A stretch of DNA of 64,000 bases from Sipunculus nudus (taxonomy: Eukaryota; Annelida; Sipuncula; Golfingiida; Sipunculidae), in the NCBI GenBank assembly GCA_026874595.1, contig CM049310.1, positions 68,094,056-68,158,055 on the forward strand, written 5' to 3'. The position numbers were made by a program, and so were the translations under genes. Positions 10,108 to 23,762 of this stretch are shown one piece after another. The notes beneath the pieces were generated by a model that saw only the letters and a program-made list of their open reading frames with translations, did no database searches and had not been told where the DNA came from. Positions within the stretch are counted from its first letter, which is position 1, and each line of letters starts with the position of its first letter.

Positions 10108-12679
10108 TGGCCATGAACATATGAGGTCGATGTTTATGTCCGCCGAATCACAGACTCACAGAAATCACTGTGAAGCCACAATAAAACAGACACGGGAGTA
10201 ATTGGTCAGAAGGCATCAGGTACCACGGGTCCAGCCAGCAGCTGATGTAACAGTTGTAAGGAACAACTGTCAGTGATTAACTCCCCGTGATCACTTACAA
10301 GGCTGTGTGGTAGTCCTATGTTAGGACGTTAAGGCCACGGCCATATGGTCTTTAATAATGCCTTATAGGCCTACTGACTGTCCGTGAGGGACTTGATGTC
10401 AGAATCATTGTAGGCCTACTCATTGTTATGGGTTCATCACTGAAATGAGATTTCAGTTATGGGGATCCTCTTATGGAAAAGCGTAGCAGGGGTATATTGG
10501 GATATTTGCAAAATAAACAGAGAAAATGGAGGCAATTTAGCAAATTTCTTACCAATAATGGCTAATAAACTGTTCTGGAGTAAAAATAAATTATGTAGAA
10601 GTGCCCTTATAAGGAAATTGTTAAGATTTCAACTCCTGTGGGTTTTTTTAGCCTGCCATGCGGTCATGTTTATCTTTTGTCACATGACCCTGTCCTTGAC
10701 CTTATTGATATGAGTAAAGTTGTCCTCTGATTATTGTTCCAAATAAATTATAGTAAATATTGTTTCCATAACTTCCATAGGCAAATTTGTTAAAACCTTA
10801 AATGATATAGCCATAAACTTATAAAGGACTTATTGAGGCCATATATTATCATTTACTCATAAGTATTATTCATGAAATAAGATTTTTTTTATAGATTTAT
10901 TAGCAATAAATTACTCTGGTACACCAGAGGTCAGGTCACAGGTCAGGTCATGGGTGACCAGAGTTCATGCCTCAGCAACATGGCTGTGTCAGTGATGGTC
11001 TTCTGCTCTTCTCTTCATGATAAAATGCTGTTATATCATATATAACATAAACAGGAGACACCACATGTATGGAAACTGATATATAAAGGATATATAGGTA
11101 GAGTGAACATAGTTTAAGCTGCATCTTATTCTTAATTACTCTTTTATTCTTTCCTTCTGATACATCAGAAGGACCGCTACGATATTTCGTAAGAACATAC
11201 TCAAGGCTGAGTATGGAGCCCGGGTCACCTGGTGTGTAATTCTCAGCCTTGCACCAAGGCAAGCCTACTCATATATACTTATTAATATTATATCAATGCC
11301 ATCAAGGATATTGGTGCTAATGTTTGTACACTTGGCAGGCCCCCTGCCTGTACGTTTGGAAGAACCCCTACCTGAACACTTTGCAAAAAAAAGATGGCCT
11401 GTGTACTTGGCAGGATCTAGCTCTGTAAACTATCCCTGTACTCTACAGGACTCACATCGTCTGTCACGTGATTGACTCCGGCATACTATAGGCGACATGG
11501 AGATACGGACTAGAGACCCGAATGGAAAAAAAGAACGTAATATATAAAGTGTCTTTCAGGTTGGTTTAAGATTGTAAAATAAAATCCCAACAACTACAAG
11601 TAACCAAGCAACTCATAAAAGTACATGACTACCGTTCCTTCAGACATCGGTGAGTGTCTCTGGTTGGCCACTAAAGGCTAGCTGAGGGGGCTTCATATCA
11701 GACTGCAACAAATATTGAATTACTATGATATTCATGTTTCTGTAACTTCAGAATGGGTAGAGGTGATAAGCTGAACTTGTTCTTCTTATGATAATAATTA
11801 AATAAATATTTAATTTTCAAACATAGAAATGTTCTTTTTTTCGTAGAATAATGCAGTACACACACCAACATGTGCACAAGTGACATATAGGCCTATATTG
11901 CACAAAAATGTCCTGCTAAGTCTGCCAAAATTACACACACAGTTATAAGCACTTGAAATTACCAATTTCGTTGTCACAACCAGTTTTGTGGTGCTCTGTC
12001 GCTCAGTAGGGCCGGAGGTATGAAGGCCTGCAATTATATAAAGAAAGAAGTGACCCATTAGTCATGGTGCTCAGTTCCTAAGAACAAATCTGTGACACTA
12101 TTTTCTAATATGGCGCAAAGTAAATATTCTAGAGGTGAAAAAAAGCAAGACTGGATATAATCGGTTTGGTGTGCACAGAAATTATTCTAAAAATGTCACC
12201 AAAAATGTGCTTGAATGGAGAAGATGTTTTGCAAGAGAAAAGTTGATAAAACAATAGTGATCTTGTCAAATGTAAGCTAATTCATACAGCAGGGATAGTG
12301 TGATTTTGATATGTATCAAAGTTTACTCAAACTAAACCAATTTCACCAATTTGCAGACATTTTTAAGCAATTAATAACAAAATAAGGCTAAATAAAGCGC
12401 ATTATTTTAATACAGGACATGATTCAATGCTGAACATCTGCATGGGTGAAACAGCTTATGAATGAAACGAAAACAGTGCATAAACATTTATGTAAAAGAA
12501 AGCTAAAATCATTGTGAAGGAGCACAGAATAAATGTGTTATCTCACTTCTGTATGTCAGTATAATAACATAATATGATTTATCAAAACGTACATTTAATA
12601 ATGACTAGCATAATAATTGGGATGATTAACAAAATTTAATTAAATGTGAACATTTTAATTGGTTGTCCAGCCTCAAACA

Positions 12680-12696
12680 TCCCCCCCCCCCCCCCC
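12680..12696. repeat. Poly-C tract followed by (CA)n
   Basis: About 17 C residues followed by ACACACACACA. One of many long G/C homopolymers in this window. Confidence 0.9.
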
Positions 12697-13523
12697 ACAC
12701 ACACACATGTGCACACACCAAGATCTGCGCTTGTTGTGTGCCAAAATGCGAAGATGATAAGTGACTAGAACTGAAAACTGAATGAAACAGCAAAAATCAT
12801 TCTGTACAAACACATGTTTCAAATGAAGCTGTTTCTCGCCGGGGGCGCGTGGTATATAGGAGCTTTTATGACGTCTTTCGGTTTTTGCGGTGACATAGTG
12901 CAGCATTCCTTAATGACTATGCCGGTGTCTCCGTAACAGACATGTAACATGACACTCCCGTCTCCGCTGGATCACATTCTAAGTGGCAGTTACAATGACA
13001 GACCTGACGTTTATCACAATGAGAAACATTAAAACTCAGTTATCTCATGCAGACAGTTACTTGTATTCTTTTTTTAGATAATGTAGGCTCTCATTGTTTC
13101 ATAGTGTTTTTATCGGTTAAAATGGGTTGTTCGCTTGTAAATATTTTGTTACTGTATTATTCATCCTCTAACAAAAGTGTCCACCGTGCCTTGTGTTTAA
13201 GGGTCGGATGCATAAATGAATGTGTTAAAGTAAAGCTGACTTTAAGCAAAGCTTTCAAAAACTCAAACAAGCATACACGTTTTTATAGCACTGAATTGTA
13301 TACTCCCAGATGTCGCTAAGGTGTGAATAAAGTGTGGTAAAAGAAAAATTTTCCTGGTAGTTGGAAGAGTTGGTACTTTTTATACTTGCATAAACACATT
13401 AATACACGTTTATAATAAAAGTCCACTCCCCAGTATATCATCATATCTGAGAAAAAAATTCAACAATATATATGATTTAAATTAAGTCTGGCCTTAAGAA
13501 CAATAGTTACTTATACGTGTTTG

Positions 13524-13528
<5 letters not shown>

Positions 13529-13568
<40 letters not shown>
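13529..13568. repeat. (AT)n microsatellite
   Basis: Pure TA alternation for about 40 bp, flanked by GTTTGGTGC and GTATGTACACCAAAC, so the flanks form a short inverted repeat around it. Confidence 0.95.
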
Positions 13569-13574
<6 letters not shown>

Positions 13575-14157
13575 CACCAAACACTGAAGGACACTATTTA
13601 GGGGTTTGCATGGTAGTCACTTGTATCACACATCCTTCAATGATTTCTTTCATATCATAAGTTTGAAGGAATTCATACTGGCAACTTTTTATTAAAGTCA
13701 GGAGAAATTCTTATACCTCATTTAACATGCCGGTATCTGCCTCTGTCGTTCACATGACACGAGCGCTGACGACACAGCTCTGTAAATATTTATCTTTTTT
13801 TTAAGAGTTGTAAATTGTTAACACATTGTTTTGGCTAATGAAATATCCCGGAGCAGGCAGTGTCAGCTACTTACATTTTCCAACATCACCTTCTGTTGGC
13901 AGGTCGGTTATGTAATAATATTCTTACTGTTCGGATTCTGCTGCTCGGTATTTAATTAATTTCTTTTCCTTTTTAAGTCCTAAATCCTAATGTTATCATA
14001 CTTATTTCTAATAAAGTACACTTTATTTTTGGATAAATAGATTAAGGATATATAGGGGGTAAGGCAGTACCAGCCGTCAGAACACATAACGTGACAGACG
14101 GGTCGTAACACGTCGTGTTTTCACTTTGGAATGTCTGTGCATGGACATTACTGTGTA

Positions 14158-14198
<41 letters not shown>
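14158..14198. repeat. (AT)n microsatellite
   Basis: TA alternation for about 40 bp, outside the 3' end of the LINE. Confidence 0.95.
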
Positions 14199-14201
<3 letters not shown>

Positions 14202-14680
14202 TGTTCGTAAAGATATCCGGAACCATATTTAAACGAATAATGCTATGGGTCAGAAGACAGACAATGATATATGGCAATTAACATGTTTATAGCTTTAATA
14301 GCCAAAGAGAACACAAACAGTTTTTTTTTCTTCTCCTTCTTTAGGTGTCTCAGATTATGAAATCGGTTTTCATCGTTTCAAATATATTTCATTTCATCAC
14401 AGACACCAATTTTATTTTTAAAGAATAATTTATTTATATACAAAACAGGCGATTTCAAAATAAATAATTTCATTGTCACTCCGGTAATGACAAATAAGTT
14501 CAAATTTAAATGTGATATTTACAAATAACAAATTTACGGACTAACATTACAGAGGTATTAATTATTATTAACAGAAGTATATATGTAACAGAAGTTCTAT
14601 GTTCTGATATCCTATGATATAACATATTGTAAAAAATTATAATTACAATGGTAATGTGAGTACATGTAAAAAAAAAAAAA

Positions 14681-17600
14681 TCATAGTACCTCGAAAATTG
14701 GTTTCCACTTTTGCTCATGAAAAGCACTTTTGTTTCTATTTTTTGCTACCTTTCTTTCCATTTGTTCTGTATTTTTAACATGCATAATGTACTTCTCAAT
14801 GCACAGAGAAGTTGGATTCTCACGGGTTTTATAAACCACGTATTTATATATCAGGAGCAATGTGTTAATAAGATCAACGTTTTCTTCACTTTCAACACCC
14901 ATATAAATTACACTTGGACAAAGAGATGGCATAGTGATGTTCCTGTATCCGACCCAAGTTTTGTTCTGCATATAAAACGTGATGGAAGTATGACATTCGC
15001 AAAATAAGTGCATGACGGATTCTTTTTCAATAAAACAATACGAACATCTGTGTGTATAAGATACTTCCCTCACATAAAGTTTTTCATTAACACCAAGTAC
15101 ATTATTAAGAATCCTGTATTGAAATTGTCTAAGATTCATATCAAGTGTTTTGGAGTAAACATAGGCAGTTGCTCGTTTCCAATTAAAATGTTTATATCTA
15201 TAAGTTATTTTCTTTTTTGCTATTGGTTCCGATTTTTTATTCGTAATGAGTTGATTATAAATATGCTTAAATGATATTTTGTGCAAGTCCCATACACTCT
15301 CTTTAAATGAAATTAAGTAAACTTGTGAAAGAGAGGCAGAGATTCTGGTTTTACTGATATGCATTGTCCACTTTTTTGGGATTGCATTTTGCAATGCTGC
15401 CCAATGCATAAAATACTTTTTATAATCATAAGTGTTAATAGATATAATATCTCTTAAATGCCTTTTTTCTCTTTTAACGTTATACAAATGATATACGTAT
15501 TTTATCCCTAAATTGTCAAAATATCGATAAAAGATTGTTTTACCTCCTACTGTAATATATCTATTATTCCACAACTGTTGGGTACAAATTGTGTCCTCAT
15601 TTTGAGGTTGTCCTGATGTCAATGGAATCCATAGTTCCAGGCAACGTTTATAGAAGTCTGGAAGTTCAATATCTTGGATTCTTGGGTCAAACTTTCCACA
15701 TATATTCTTTATTCCACCAATCTTTTTCAAATACATGTCAGGAATGATTCTGTGTTTGCCATTATTCCCACAGATTAACTTTACGATCCACATAACTCTT
15801 TATGATTCTACAATCGTTTCACAATCTGGCAATTTTATACCTCCGTTTTCATAAGTATTAATCAAAGTGCTATACTTAATTTTTGGTTTTCTCCCATTCC
15901 ATATGAAATCCACCATACAGTGTTTAACTATTTTTATGAATTCTTTTGTCGGATCCAGTACATTTGTAACATATATAATTTTTGAAACACCCAATGCTTT
16001 TATTATTGTATTCCGTCCATATATAGTCAAAGACCTTTGCTTCCACAGATTAAATATTGTTTGCATCTTCTCAAAGTTTCTATGGAAGTTCAGTGCATTA
16101 GACAGACGCCTATCAAAAGTATGATAGATCCCTAATATTTTGAGTGCGTCTTCATTCAGGTCTACCCATTTAAATTCATTTAATTCATTTTTATTATAAC
16201 CCTTGTTGCTTATCCATGCAACCTCACATTTGTTATAATTTAATTTGATATCTGAAATATTACCAAACGTCTCGAGTAATGAGCATAACGTAACCCTGGA
16301 GTCTATATCTCTAAGGAAATAGGTTGTATCGTCTGCAAAAATACATTGTTTAATTTCTTTTCCACTGATACTTATTCCTCTAATTGAAACGGACTCTCGT
16401 ACCATTATTGATAGTATTTCGACAGCCATTACAAGTAGAAAAGGGGCCAATGGGTCTCCCTGCCTTGTGCCCCTGGCTACCTTTATATATCCTGTCGTAT
16501 ACCCGTTATTCATTATACAGCTTTCTATATCATTGTGGAGGAGTTTGACCCATTTGATAAAGGACTCGCCAAAACCGAATTTTTTCAACACAATAAACAT
16601 ATAATCATGACATATTGAATCGAAAGCGGCTGCGAAATCTACAGCGAACATTATATGTGGTTTGTTCTTTCTAATACAATAGTCTATTATATCACAAATT
16701 AAACGATTGGTGTCACAAATATTCTTCCATGGACGAATGCTGTTTGGTCATCATTAATTAGGTCCGGCAATACAGCTTTTAGACGATTAGCTAATACTTT
16801 ACTGATAATTTTACAATCAACATTCAGCAAACTAATTGGTCTCCATGAAGATAACAATCTATTGTCTTTCCCAGGCTTTTCTATTAAGGTTACTGCAGCT
16901 TGTCTTTGACTAGTTGTAAGTCTTCCTTCATCAAAGCATATATTGAAACATCTGACTAGATCTTCCCCAATCAGGTCGAAAAATTTTATGTAAAATTCTT
17001 TTGGTAAACCATCATTCCCGGGGGTTTTGTTATTTTTTATTTTTGTTTCAATGCATTTAAAATCTCTTCCTTTGTTATATTTCCCTCACAGATGGCAGCT
17101 TCATCTTCCGACATGTGGGGAATGTTCATTTTTGATAAAACATTTAAACACTCTATGCTAGTAACACTAATACCGCTTTTGTATTTACCTTCGAAATATA
17201 ACTTTATTTCTTTCATTATTGACTTATGGTCTGTTATTTCTTGTCCATTAACCAACAATGTTCTTATAGTTGATTTCTTTTTATTCCTTTGTTCCAGATT
17301 TAAAAAGTATTTTGTGTTGCGTTCTCCTTATTCATACCAGATTACTCTAGATCTAATAATTGCACCTTCCGTAATTTTTTCATAATAATTCCTCATTAGC
17401 TTTATCAAATTCTTCCCTACTTTCTTTATTGATGATCGAAATATTATTTTTTGCCTTTTCGGCCTTTTTCTCTAGATCTTCCATCCTTTGTCTCTCTGTT
17501 TTCCTTATTTGTTTAGAAAAATAAATTGAGAATTCTTTGATTTTATATTTCATATATTCCCACCACAGTTTTTCATTCATTTTGTTTTTATAGTCTTCTT

Positions 17601-18449
17601 TCCATGATTTTATTTTCTCTCTCAATATTGACTGATAATTTGTGTTGTCTTAAAGGGATATGTTAAGTTTCCAATGTGAGGGACCGTGTTTAGCATTATG
17701 AACAGATTTAATATTACATATCACCGCTGCGTGATCCGTTGCAACAGCATTTATAATATTGACTTCGCTTATTGGGCTATTCAATTCACTGGATACTAAA
17801 ATAAAATCTAATCTTCGCTGCACGAATGGATTCATACTCCGCCAGGTAAAGTCTCGGGTAAAGGGTTTCCTTATTCTCCATATATCTATTAGATCATGTG
17901 TTTCCATAATGGCTGAAACTGCATCGATAGATTTGAATTTCGGACGATAATTACCACCATCTGTATCAATATATGAAAAACAGAAATTAAAATCACCACC
18001 CCAAATTATCCAACTCCCTGTTTCTACAAACAAGGCATGAATTTTAGAAGCTAAGTTTTGAAAGTATTTTACTTGTTCTTTTTCTGTATTCGGAGCATAT
18101 GTGTTAATAAATGCAAAAGGGGAATCTTGAACTAATGCTTGCATGACTATAATTCTACCATCATTATCTGTTTCAATTCTAATATCTGATATCGCTATAT
18201 CATTGCCCACTAATATTAATACTCCTTTTGACTGATGTGTACCGTGAGAAAAAAAAAACTTAAACCCTGCCAGTCTTTACACCAGGTTCTCTCATCTTGT
18301 TTTAAACTGTGAACTTCTTGCAGAAATATTATACTGTTTCTTCCACCATGATCAAGTAGCCATTTAAAGATTTTGATTCTTTTCTTGTACTCACGTAATC
18401 CTCTTACATTCAGAGTCAAAACTGAAAAATCAACCTCTGTCATTAACAA
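14681..18449 (-). pseudogene. LINE ORF2: endonuclease and reverse transcriptase, broken
   Basis: The coding pieces lie end to end on the minus strand. 18449-18216 gives LTLNVRGL and IIFLQEVH, the start of an APE-type endonuclease. 18210-17650 gives INTYAP, WGGDFNF, DFTW, RRLDFILVS and ATDHAAV, the remaining catalytic motifs. 17625-17037 is a lysine-rich linker. About 17036-16740 is open without an ATG and carries PGNDGLPKEFY and SWRPISLLNVDCKIISKVLA. 16651-15800 carries FAVDFAAAFDSI, TRQGDPLAPFLLVMAVE and FADDTTYF, the reverse transcriptase core. 15793-14681 ends with CSYCFIEKESVMHLFCECH, the C-terminal zinc knuckle. At least five frameshifts or stops separate the pieces, one at an A8 run near 18250 and one in-frame TAA at 17650. 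Every catalytic motif remains readable, so decay is recent, but no active product can be made from this copy. Confidence 0.88.
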
Positions 18450-19039
18450 GATTAGTTTTCAATAAGTTCTTTTGCATAATTTTTGTTAGTCCTTTTAGAA
18501 ACGGAACGTTGAAAAATATCGAATGATACCTAACGTTTTGAAAGGGTGCTGCTGTATACATATTGGCGCTCAATAGAATAGATATTCACTAGTGTTTTGG
18601 TGAATTAGACAAAAAAATATTATAATTGAGGGACGACTCAGCCCCGCTTTATATTACCACAAATAAAATGGTTATACTGTTGAATGTAAATTTGATGATA
18701 ATGTCACAGTGTAGTGTTATTCGTATTTCTTTTTTTGTATAAATTAATGTTATAAAACTAAGAATATTCAAGTGAATATACCTAATCAAGTCAAATGATA
18801 TGCTTATATTTATAAGTAATAATAAGGATGATTGGATGTCCAACCTACATTCCTTCCCGCCGTGCAGTGGCAATGCCTGTCTCTCAGCACTGACACTCCG
18901 TGAGAGAGCAAGCCGCACGGAGAGGTTACAGTGTGATAACATGTTTAACCCCTAATTTATAACATCTACGATGTATACATGGTTATATATATGTAATAAA
19001 TGTAAATCGATGGACTCCCAACAAAGATATGTCCTGAAA

Positions 19040-19974
19040 TTATTTTTCCACCGTGTGAACAGACTCTGGAGTGGACGCCATCTGTGGGGTGTTTTTAACA
19101 GTTTCAGAATACAATTGAGGTGGATTTTGCGTCAGCTCTTCGGACCATTGTTGGAGATCTCGGGGGTTCACAAAACGCATTGTCTTTGCGGTCATGTCTC
19201 TGATGAACACCACTCCGTCCCTGGTCCAACAGTCGTTGATCCGATTTCCGCGTTTTAGTCGTAGTGCTGACTAAAACATGCCTAGTCGGGTACGAGTCAG
19301 ATCCTCGTTCACATCGAGTTCCCTGGCTTTGTTACCTGCCATTTTCAGTTTGGATTTAGCTTTCATAACTAAGTCCTTTGTTTTATGTGAAAGGAATTTC
19401 ACCAAGATTGGTCTGGGCTTACCCGATCCCTGTTGTCGTCCAACTCGGTGACTGCACTCAAATGCGTCGCCACTGATTGTTACCCCCATCAGTTCCATGC
19501 TGACCACCATTTCCTCCGTGTTTTCTTCTTTCTCCTCCATCCACATATTATGTATTCTTACTGAATTAACTCTAGAATACTGCTGTTGTTGGTCCAATTC
19601 CCCTTTCAAATCACACACCGATTTTTCTAAGTGTACAATACGCATTGACAAATCTGCGATCTTTTGTTCATACATTCTAATTTTTGATCCACTGCCGTAT
19701 CCATAATGTTTTTCAGGATTGTTTGAACAGATGGCGAAGTTAAGGCATTTGTGAAATATAATGTGAATTTATCAGAGTCATCATTGACGATGGGGGTTGG
19801 ATTATCTTTAAATTCTAGACTAGCCAGTGGAAAGTCATCAGAGGAGTCAGAAGAATTCATGTTAGGCCTACTTCGTTTAGTATTCTTGTTATTGGCAGAG
19901 GAAGTCTCCGGAGATTCACTCAAAATTCTCTTTTTATCACGGCCCGAATCGGATTGCTTTGCTTTTGGAGGCAT
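19040..19974 (-). pseudogene. LINE ORF1, coiled-coil nucleic-acid-binding protein, broken
   Basis: The likely start is ATG at 19974 (MPPKAKQSDSGRDKKR), with a basic, serine-rich, low-complexity N-terminus. A one-base frameshift near an A-run at about 19660-19680 moves the frame to the segment with IVHLEKSVCDLKGELDQQQ (coiled coil), YSRVNSVRIHNM, then CSHRVGR and KPRPILVKFLSHKTKDLVM. An in-frame TAG at about 19271 follows TRTRLGMF; beyond it the same frame continues with RINDCWTRDGVVFIRDM and MRFVNPRDLQQW to a TAA at 19040-19042. The order (coiled coil, RNA-recognition-like fold, C-terminal domain) is that of L1/Tx1-type ORF1 proteins. The neighbour ORF2 lies about 590 bases downstream on the same strand. 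Confidence 0.82.
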
Positions 19975-20407
19975 TCCTAAATTTTGAGGAGCCAAGAAGT
20001 TGAATATTTAGTTAGTTTAGATTTTATTCATGGAAAATGTCCTTGACCTATTGTTAACACTAAAGAAATTGACTGTCAACTCGAAGTGACATTTTCTTTT
20101 TCAGTTTTCTTCACTTTAATCCAGAACTGGAACACGAGAGTTGCACTGTCTATTGTGTGTAACTTTTACATTCATTTACTGTAACACCTGACGTATCTCA
20201 AATTCATTAACTCTTCACAATCATTAATAAAAGCGGAGCTGGTCCTACCTGGCCTTACTCGATCAGCGCCATCTAGTGCATCTCAACAAACAGTTGACTT
20301 CCTTCAATCTCAAATGCTGTGTGAAAGCACACGTGTATGTATACGTTAAGGAGATTCAATCTTTATAGTTTTGAAAATAATTTTTATCCAGATTCTAAAT
20401 GTATGTT

Positions 20408-20444
20408 ATTTTATTTAAATTTATATTATTTTATTTTATTTTAT
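20408..20444. repeat. (TTTTA)n microsatellite
   Basis: Pentanucleotide-like TTTTA repeats, imperfect at the left side. Confidence 0.85.
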
Positions 20445-21021
20445 TGGACTCAATAAATTAGAGAATTTTTGTGAAATAGAACATGTTAATTGTTAATTAG
20501 AAAATGTAATCTAATTAATCCTCTGTTGCTGGCATTCTCAGTAAGACTTAATATGTGACAGTATCTGCTCTAAACTAAATGTTATACAGGGTTCGAAACT
20601 GGCAAAAATTAGCAGCTGTCGTAAAAGATTTTACTGCACCGAGCTTTTTTTTATTGAATCCAAAGCTTGTTTCAGCAATATGTTTGAATATAGTAGTGTG
20701 CATGTAAACACATTACACAGTCATGTTCCTTTCTTCAGACAGAGTGGCTCACATGCAGGGTTTTAAACCGGATGCATTGATCATTCTTTTACTGCGCAGA
20801 ATAATGGAAGTATGAATTTGCTTAATTTCCGCAGAAAAGTAATCTGGATTAGATTCTATACAAATTTTTACCAGCCAAGGGGACTGTCACACCTGCTTAA
20901 AAATCCATTAAAGTCTGGTGAACCGGCACTGATTTCGAGCCCTGTTATCACACCTTATTCACTGGACCCATGTGTACTTAATAGTTTGAAAATCAAAATT
21001 CAGTTTAAAGCCTAATAAATA

Positions 21022-22560
21022 ACTAGATGTGTCGGAACGACACTAATGCCCCCTCCAGGGGCAAATTAGAAACATTTGTTAAATTTTGTAAAATTTTTTA
21101 AGTTCAGGAGGTGTTGTATGGTCAAAAGTAGGTCAACAAGGGCAAAATGCAAACTCGATCTGTAAAGGGTCATTATCAAGCAACACACCAAAAATCAGGC
21201 CAGTATCTGCAGGCATTGTGAAAAAAAGTCCATATATGTGCATTTTTCATGAAAATTTCTGTCTTTCATGAAATTTTCTATGTTCAGGATCTGTCATATG
21301 GTGAAAAATATGTTAACTGGGACGAAACGCGAACTCGGTCTGTAAGTGGTTATTATGCGCCCACAGACCAAACATTAGGCCCGTATCTGTAAGCATTGCA
21401 TTGCGAAACTAGAATATTAGCAAAAGTTGATAATCATTTATAAATTTAAATTGGAGAGGTATATACCATGTTTCATAACAATCCATCAAATGCTTCCTGA
21501 GAAATAAGCTGCTAAGTTTTTTATATACTATACTAAGCTATACTAAGCTCTGTGACCTTGAAAAGTAGGTCAAGATCACCCATCTTTGAACTTGACCAAG
21601 ATTTTGTAAATATAATGAAATAGCACTGAAGAAATGAAGTTCCTGTATTGAATACCTTTGGAGATATCCTGCACAAAAGGCCAAAATTGAAAAAATCAGA
21701 TAAAATTTCATTAAAAAATCAGAAATTGCAGGTGGCGCCACTAGAAAGTGTGCAGCACATACAGACCATCAGTCCCAATGATCATAGTAAGTTTTGTGAA
21801 AATCCACACAATGGTTCCTGAGATATAAACTTCTGAGTGTTTTTCTATAATCAGCTCTAAAATGTAGAAAAATGGGTCAAGGTCACCCATCTTCGAACTT
21901 GACCGAGATTTTATCGATATACATCTTCACTGATGAAATAAAATTCCAACGGTGAATCCTTTTAGAGATATCCCGCTCACAAGGTAAAAGTTAACAGACG
22001 CGGAACGGACGGACAGACACAGACAGACAGATGGACGGACGGACAGACGGACAGCTTGTGTGTCGACAATAGCCCATCAGCCTATGAGCTGAGGGCTAAA
22101 AACGGCTGTACATGTGTATTTGTCATGAAACTTTCTATTTTTCATGAATTTTTCTATGTTTAGGAGCCGTAAAACGGTCAAAATTAGGTCAACCGGGACG
22201 AAACGCGAACTCGATCTGAAACTGGTCATTATCTGCCCACACACCAAAAATCAGGCCAATATCTGCAGGCATTGCGAAAAAAGTCCGTACATGTGTATTT
22301 GTCATGAAAATTTCTATTTTTCATGAAATTTTCTAAGTTTAGGAGCCGTAAAACGGTCAAAAGTAGGTCAACCGGGACGAAACGCGAACTCGATCTGTAA
22401 CTGGTCATTATCTGCCAACACCAAAAATCAGGCCAATATCTGCAGGCATAGCGAAAAAAAGTCCGTACAACTGTTTGATTTCGGAATGACGGAATGACGG
22501 AAGGACGGACATGGGTAAAACTATATGCCACCGGCCACTTTGTGGCGGGGGCATAAAAAG
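21022..22560. mobile_element. TIR family 2 repeat, copy E, with a second repeat nested inside
   Basis: The left end is ACTAGATGTGTCGGAACGAC followed by ACTAATGCCCCCTCC; the right end is GGCCACTTTGTGGCGGGGGC followed by ATAAAAAG. The copy at 44292-45158 has the same ends. The short terminal inverted motif is TGCCCCCGCC/GGCGGGGGCA. The interior has about 176-bp repeats with GGTCAACCGGGACGAAACGC and CCAAAAATCAGGCC. In this copy those repeats are interrupted at about 21415-22100 by unrelated sequence that begins ACTAGAATATTAGC, has a (GACAGACG)-rich run near 22000-22055, and ends AGCTGAGGGCTAAAA. This reads as a younger repeat inserted into an older one. Confidence 0.7.
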
Positions 22561-23762
22561 ATAACTACACTTAAAAAACTCGCAACCAGGCTTGATTATT
22601 AAAGCCCAATTCTTCATGTACTCTTCAATTAATATAGTGTTATATATATATCGTATGATCATTAACTAATCTGAATGTCAATGTATTTCATTCATCAACT
22701 GTCCAACACTATAAAATCTTAATATAGAACAAAATGTTTAACCAAAGTTTCACTATTTTCCTTTAATATACAATAAATAATTTAAATTGCAGTTACGTGC
22801 GTCAACTGAGCCAGAAAAGGTTTCCTGTTATCAATAGCGAAATGTCCACATTACAAAATCAATATTATATTAAAAACTTGCGTTATATTCATGTTAATAT
22901 GTCAGAATATTTATGTTGGCATCCCTTCGCCTTTTCCACACTTTTCAAATGTTATGAATCATTCATTATTAGAGAACAAGTGTCCATGGAAATTTTAACA
23001 CTGCATTTTGTGACATTATGGTAAATTAAAATAACCTATAATTCCCATGCTAGGTTTTCCTATATGAACCTTTAGTATGTCAATATGAATGGGGACCTTA
23101 GTAGAATGTATGGTATCAAATAAGTTTCTGTCGTAATTTGTTCCAAGTTAGGTGTAAAAATTGGCTAGATTTACTGAATTATCAGTTATATGAAATTAAC
23201 AATCACGTTGGTCAAACAGCATCAAGAGTTGAACTGAGCGCAAAAAAAAAAAAAAAAATCGATTCAGATGCAGACACTCCAAGGGACTTCTGATCGACAG
23301 AACTGATCATTTTATTCATTTATTCCCGAATTAGTAGCGTATTTGGTGTGTGATGACTTTTTTATTCTCCTCACAGAGACTGTGAGATATGTGAAAATGT
23401 GTTGATATATGCATGTGTGTAAAAGTGAGCATAATTCTCTGGAGATACTTATAAACCGAATGTCTGCAGACCTGTTACATGATCCAAAAACAGAGCTATT
23501 GTGTATAATTTTGTTGTCAAGATAACTTTTGTTTTATTTGTAAAACATCCTGGACTCCATCACGAGTACTCATGTGTTATTAACGTACTATCATGATGTC
23601 CCCTGCTAACAAATATTTCGGGGTGTAGGAGGAAGGGTTAAATACATCAAAAAAGGTTTTAAACATGACTACTAATCAGGTTTTAAACTGGAAATCTGAA
23701 GTGTACATCACACATTCCTGTGTACTTCAGAGGGCCTAGTGACCATTGGAAAAATAGAATAC

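Larger units (their letters stand above)
14320..20300 (-). mobile_element. L1/Tx1-like LINE retrotransposon, nearly full length but decayed
   Basis: A two-ORF non-LTR retrotransposon reads on the minus strand. The 5'UTR starts at roughly 20300, ORF1 occupies 19974-19040, a spacer of about 590 bases follows, then ORF2 (18449-14681) and an AT-rich 3'UTR ending near an A-run at about 14320. ORF2 holds an APE-type endonuclease, a reverse transcriptase and a C-terminal CCHC-like zinc knuckle. ORF1 has a coiled coil and a conserved C-terminal domain. This layout fits the L1/Tx1 group. Both ORFs carry frameshifts and stops. Outer limits are approximate; no target-site duplication was located by eye. 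It sits in the same orientation as the host gene. Confidence 0.85.

Noticed and set aside
14506-14727. Minus-strand frame just past LINE ORF2
   Set aside because: It lies in the AT-rich LINE 3'UTR and overlaps the ORF2 end in another frame.
22229-22662. Minus-strand open frames with repeated FFRNACRYWPDFWC-like phrases (also at 44336-45136)
   Set aside because: The phrases are translations of the 176-bp units of TIR family 2, seen at both loci; not a protein family.
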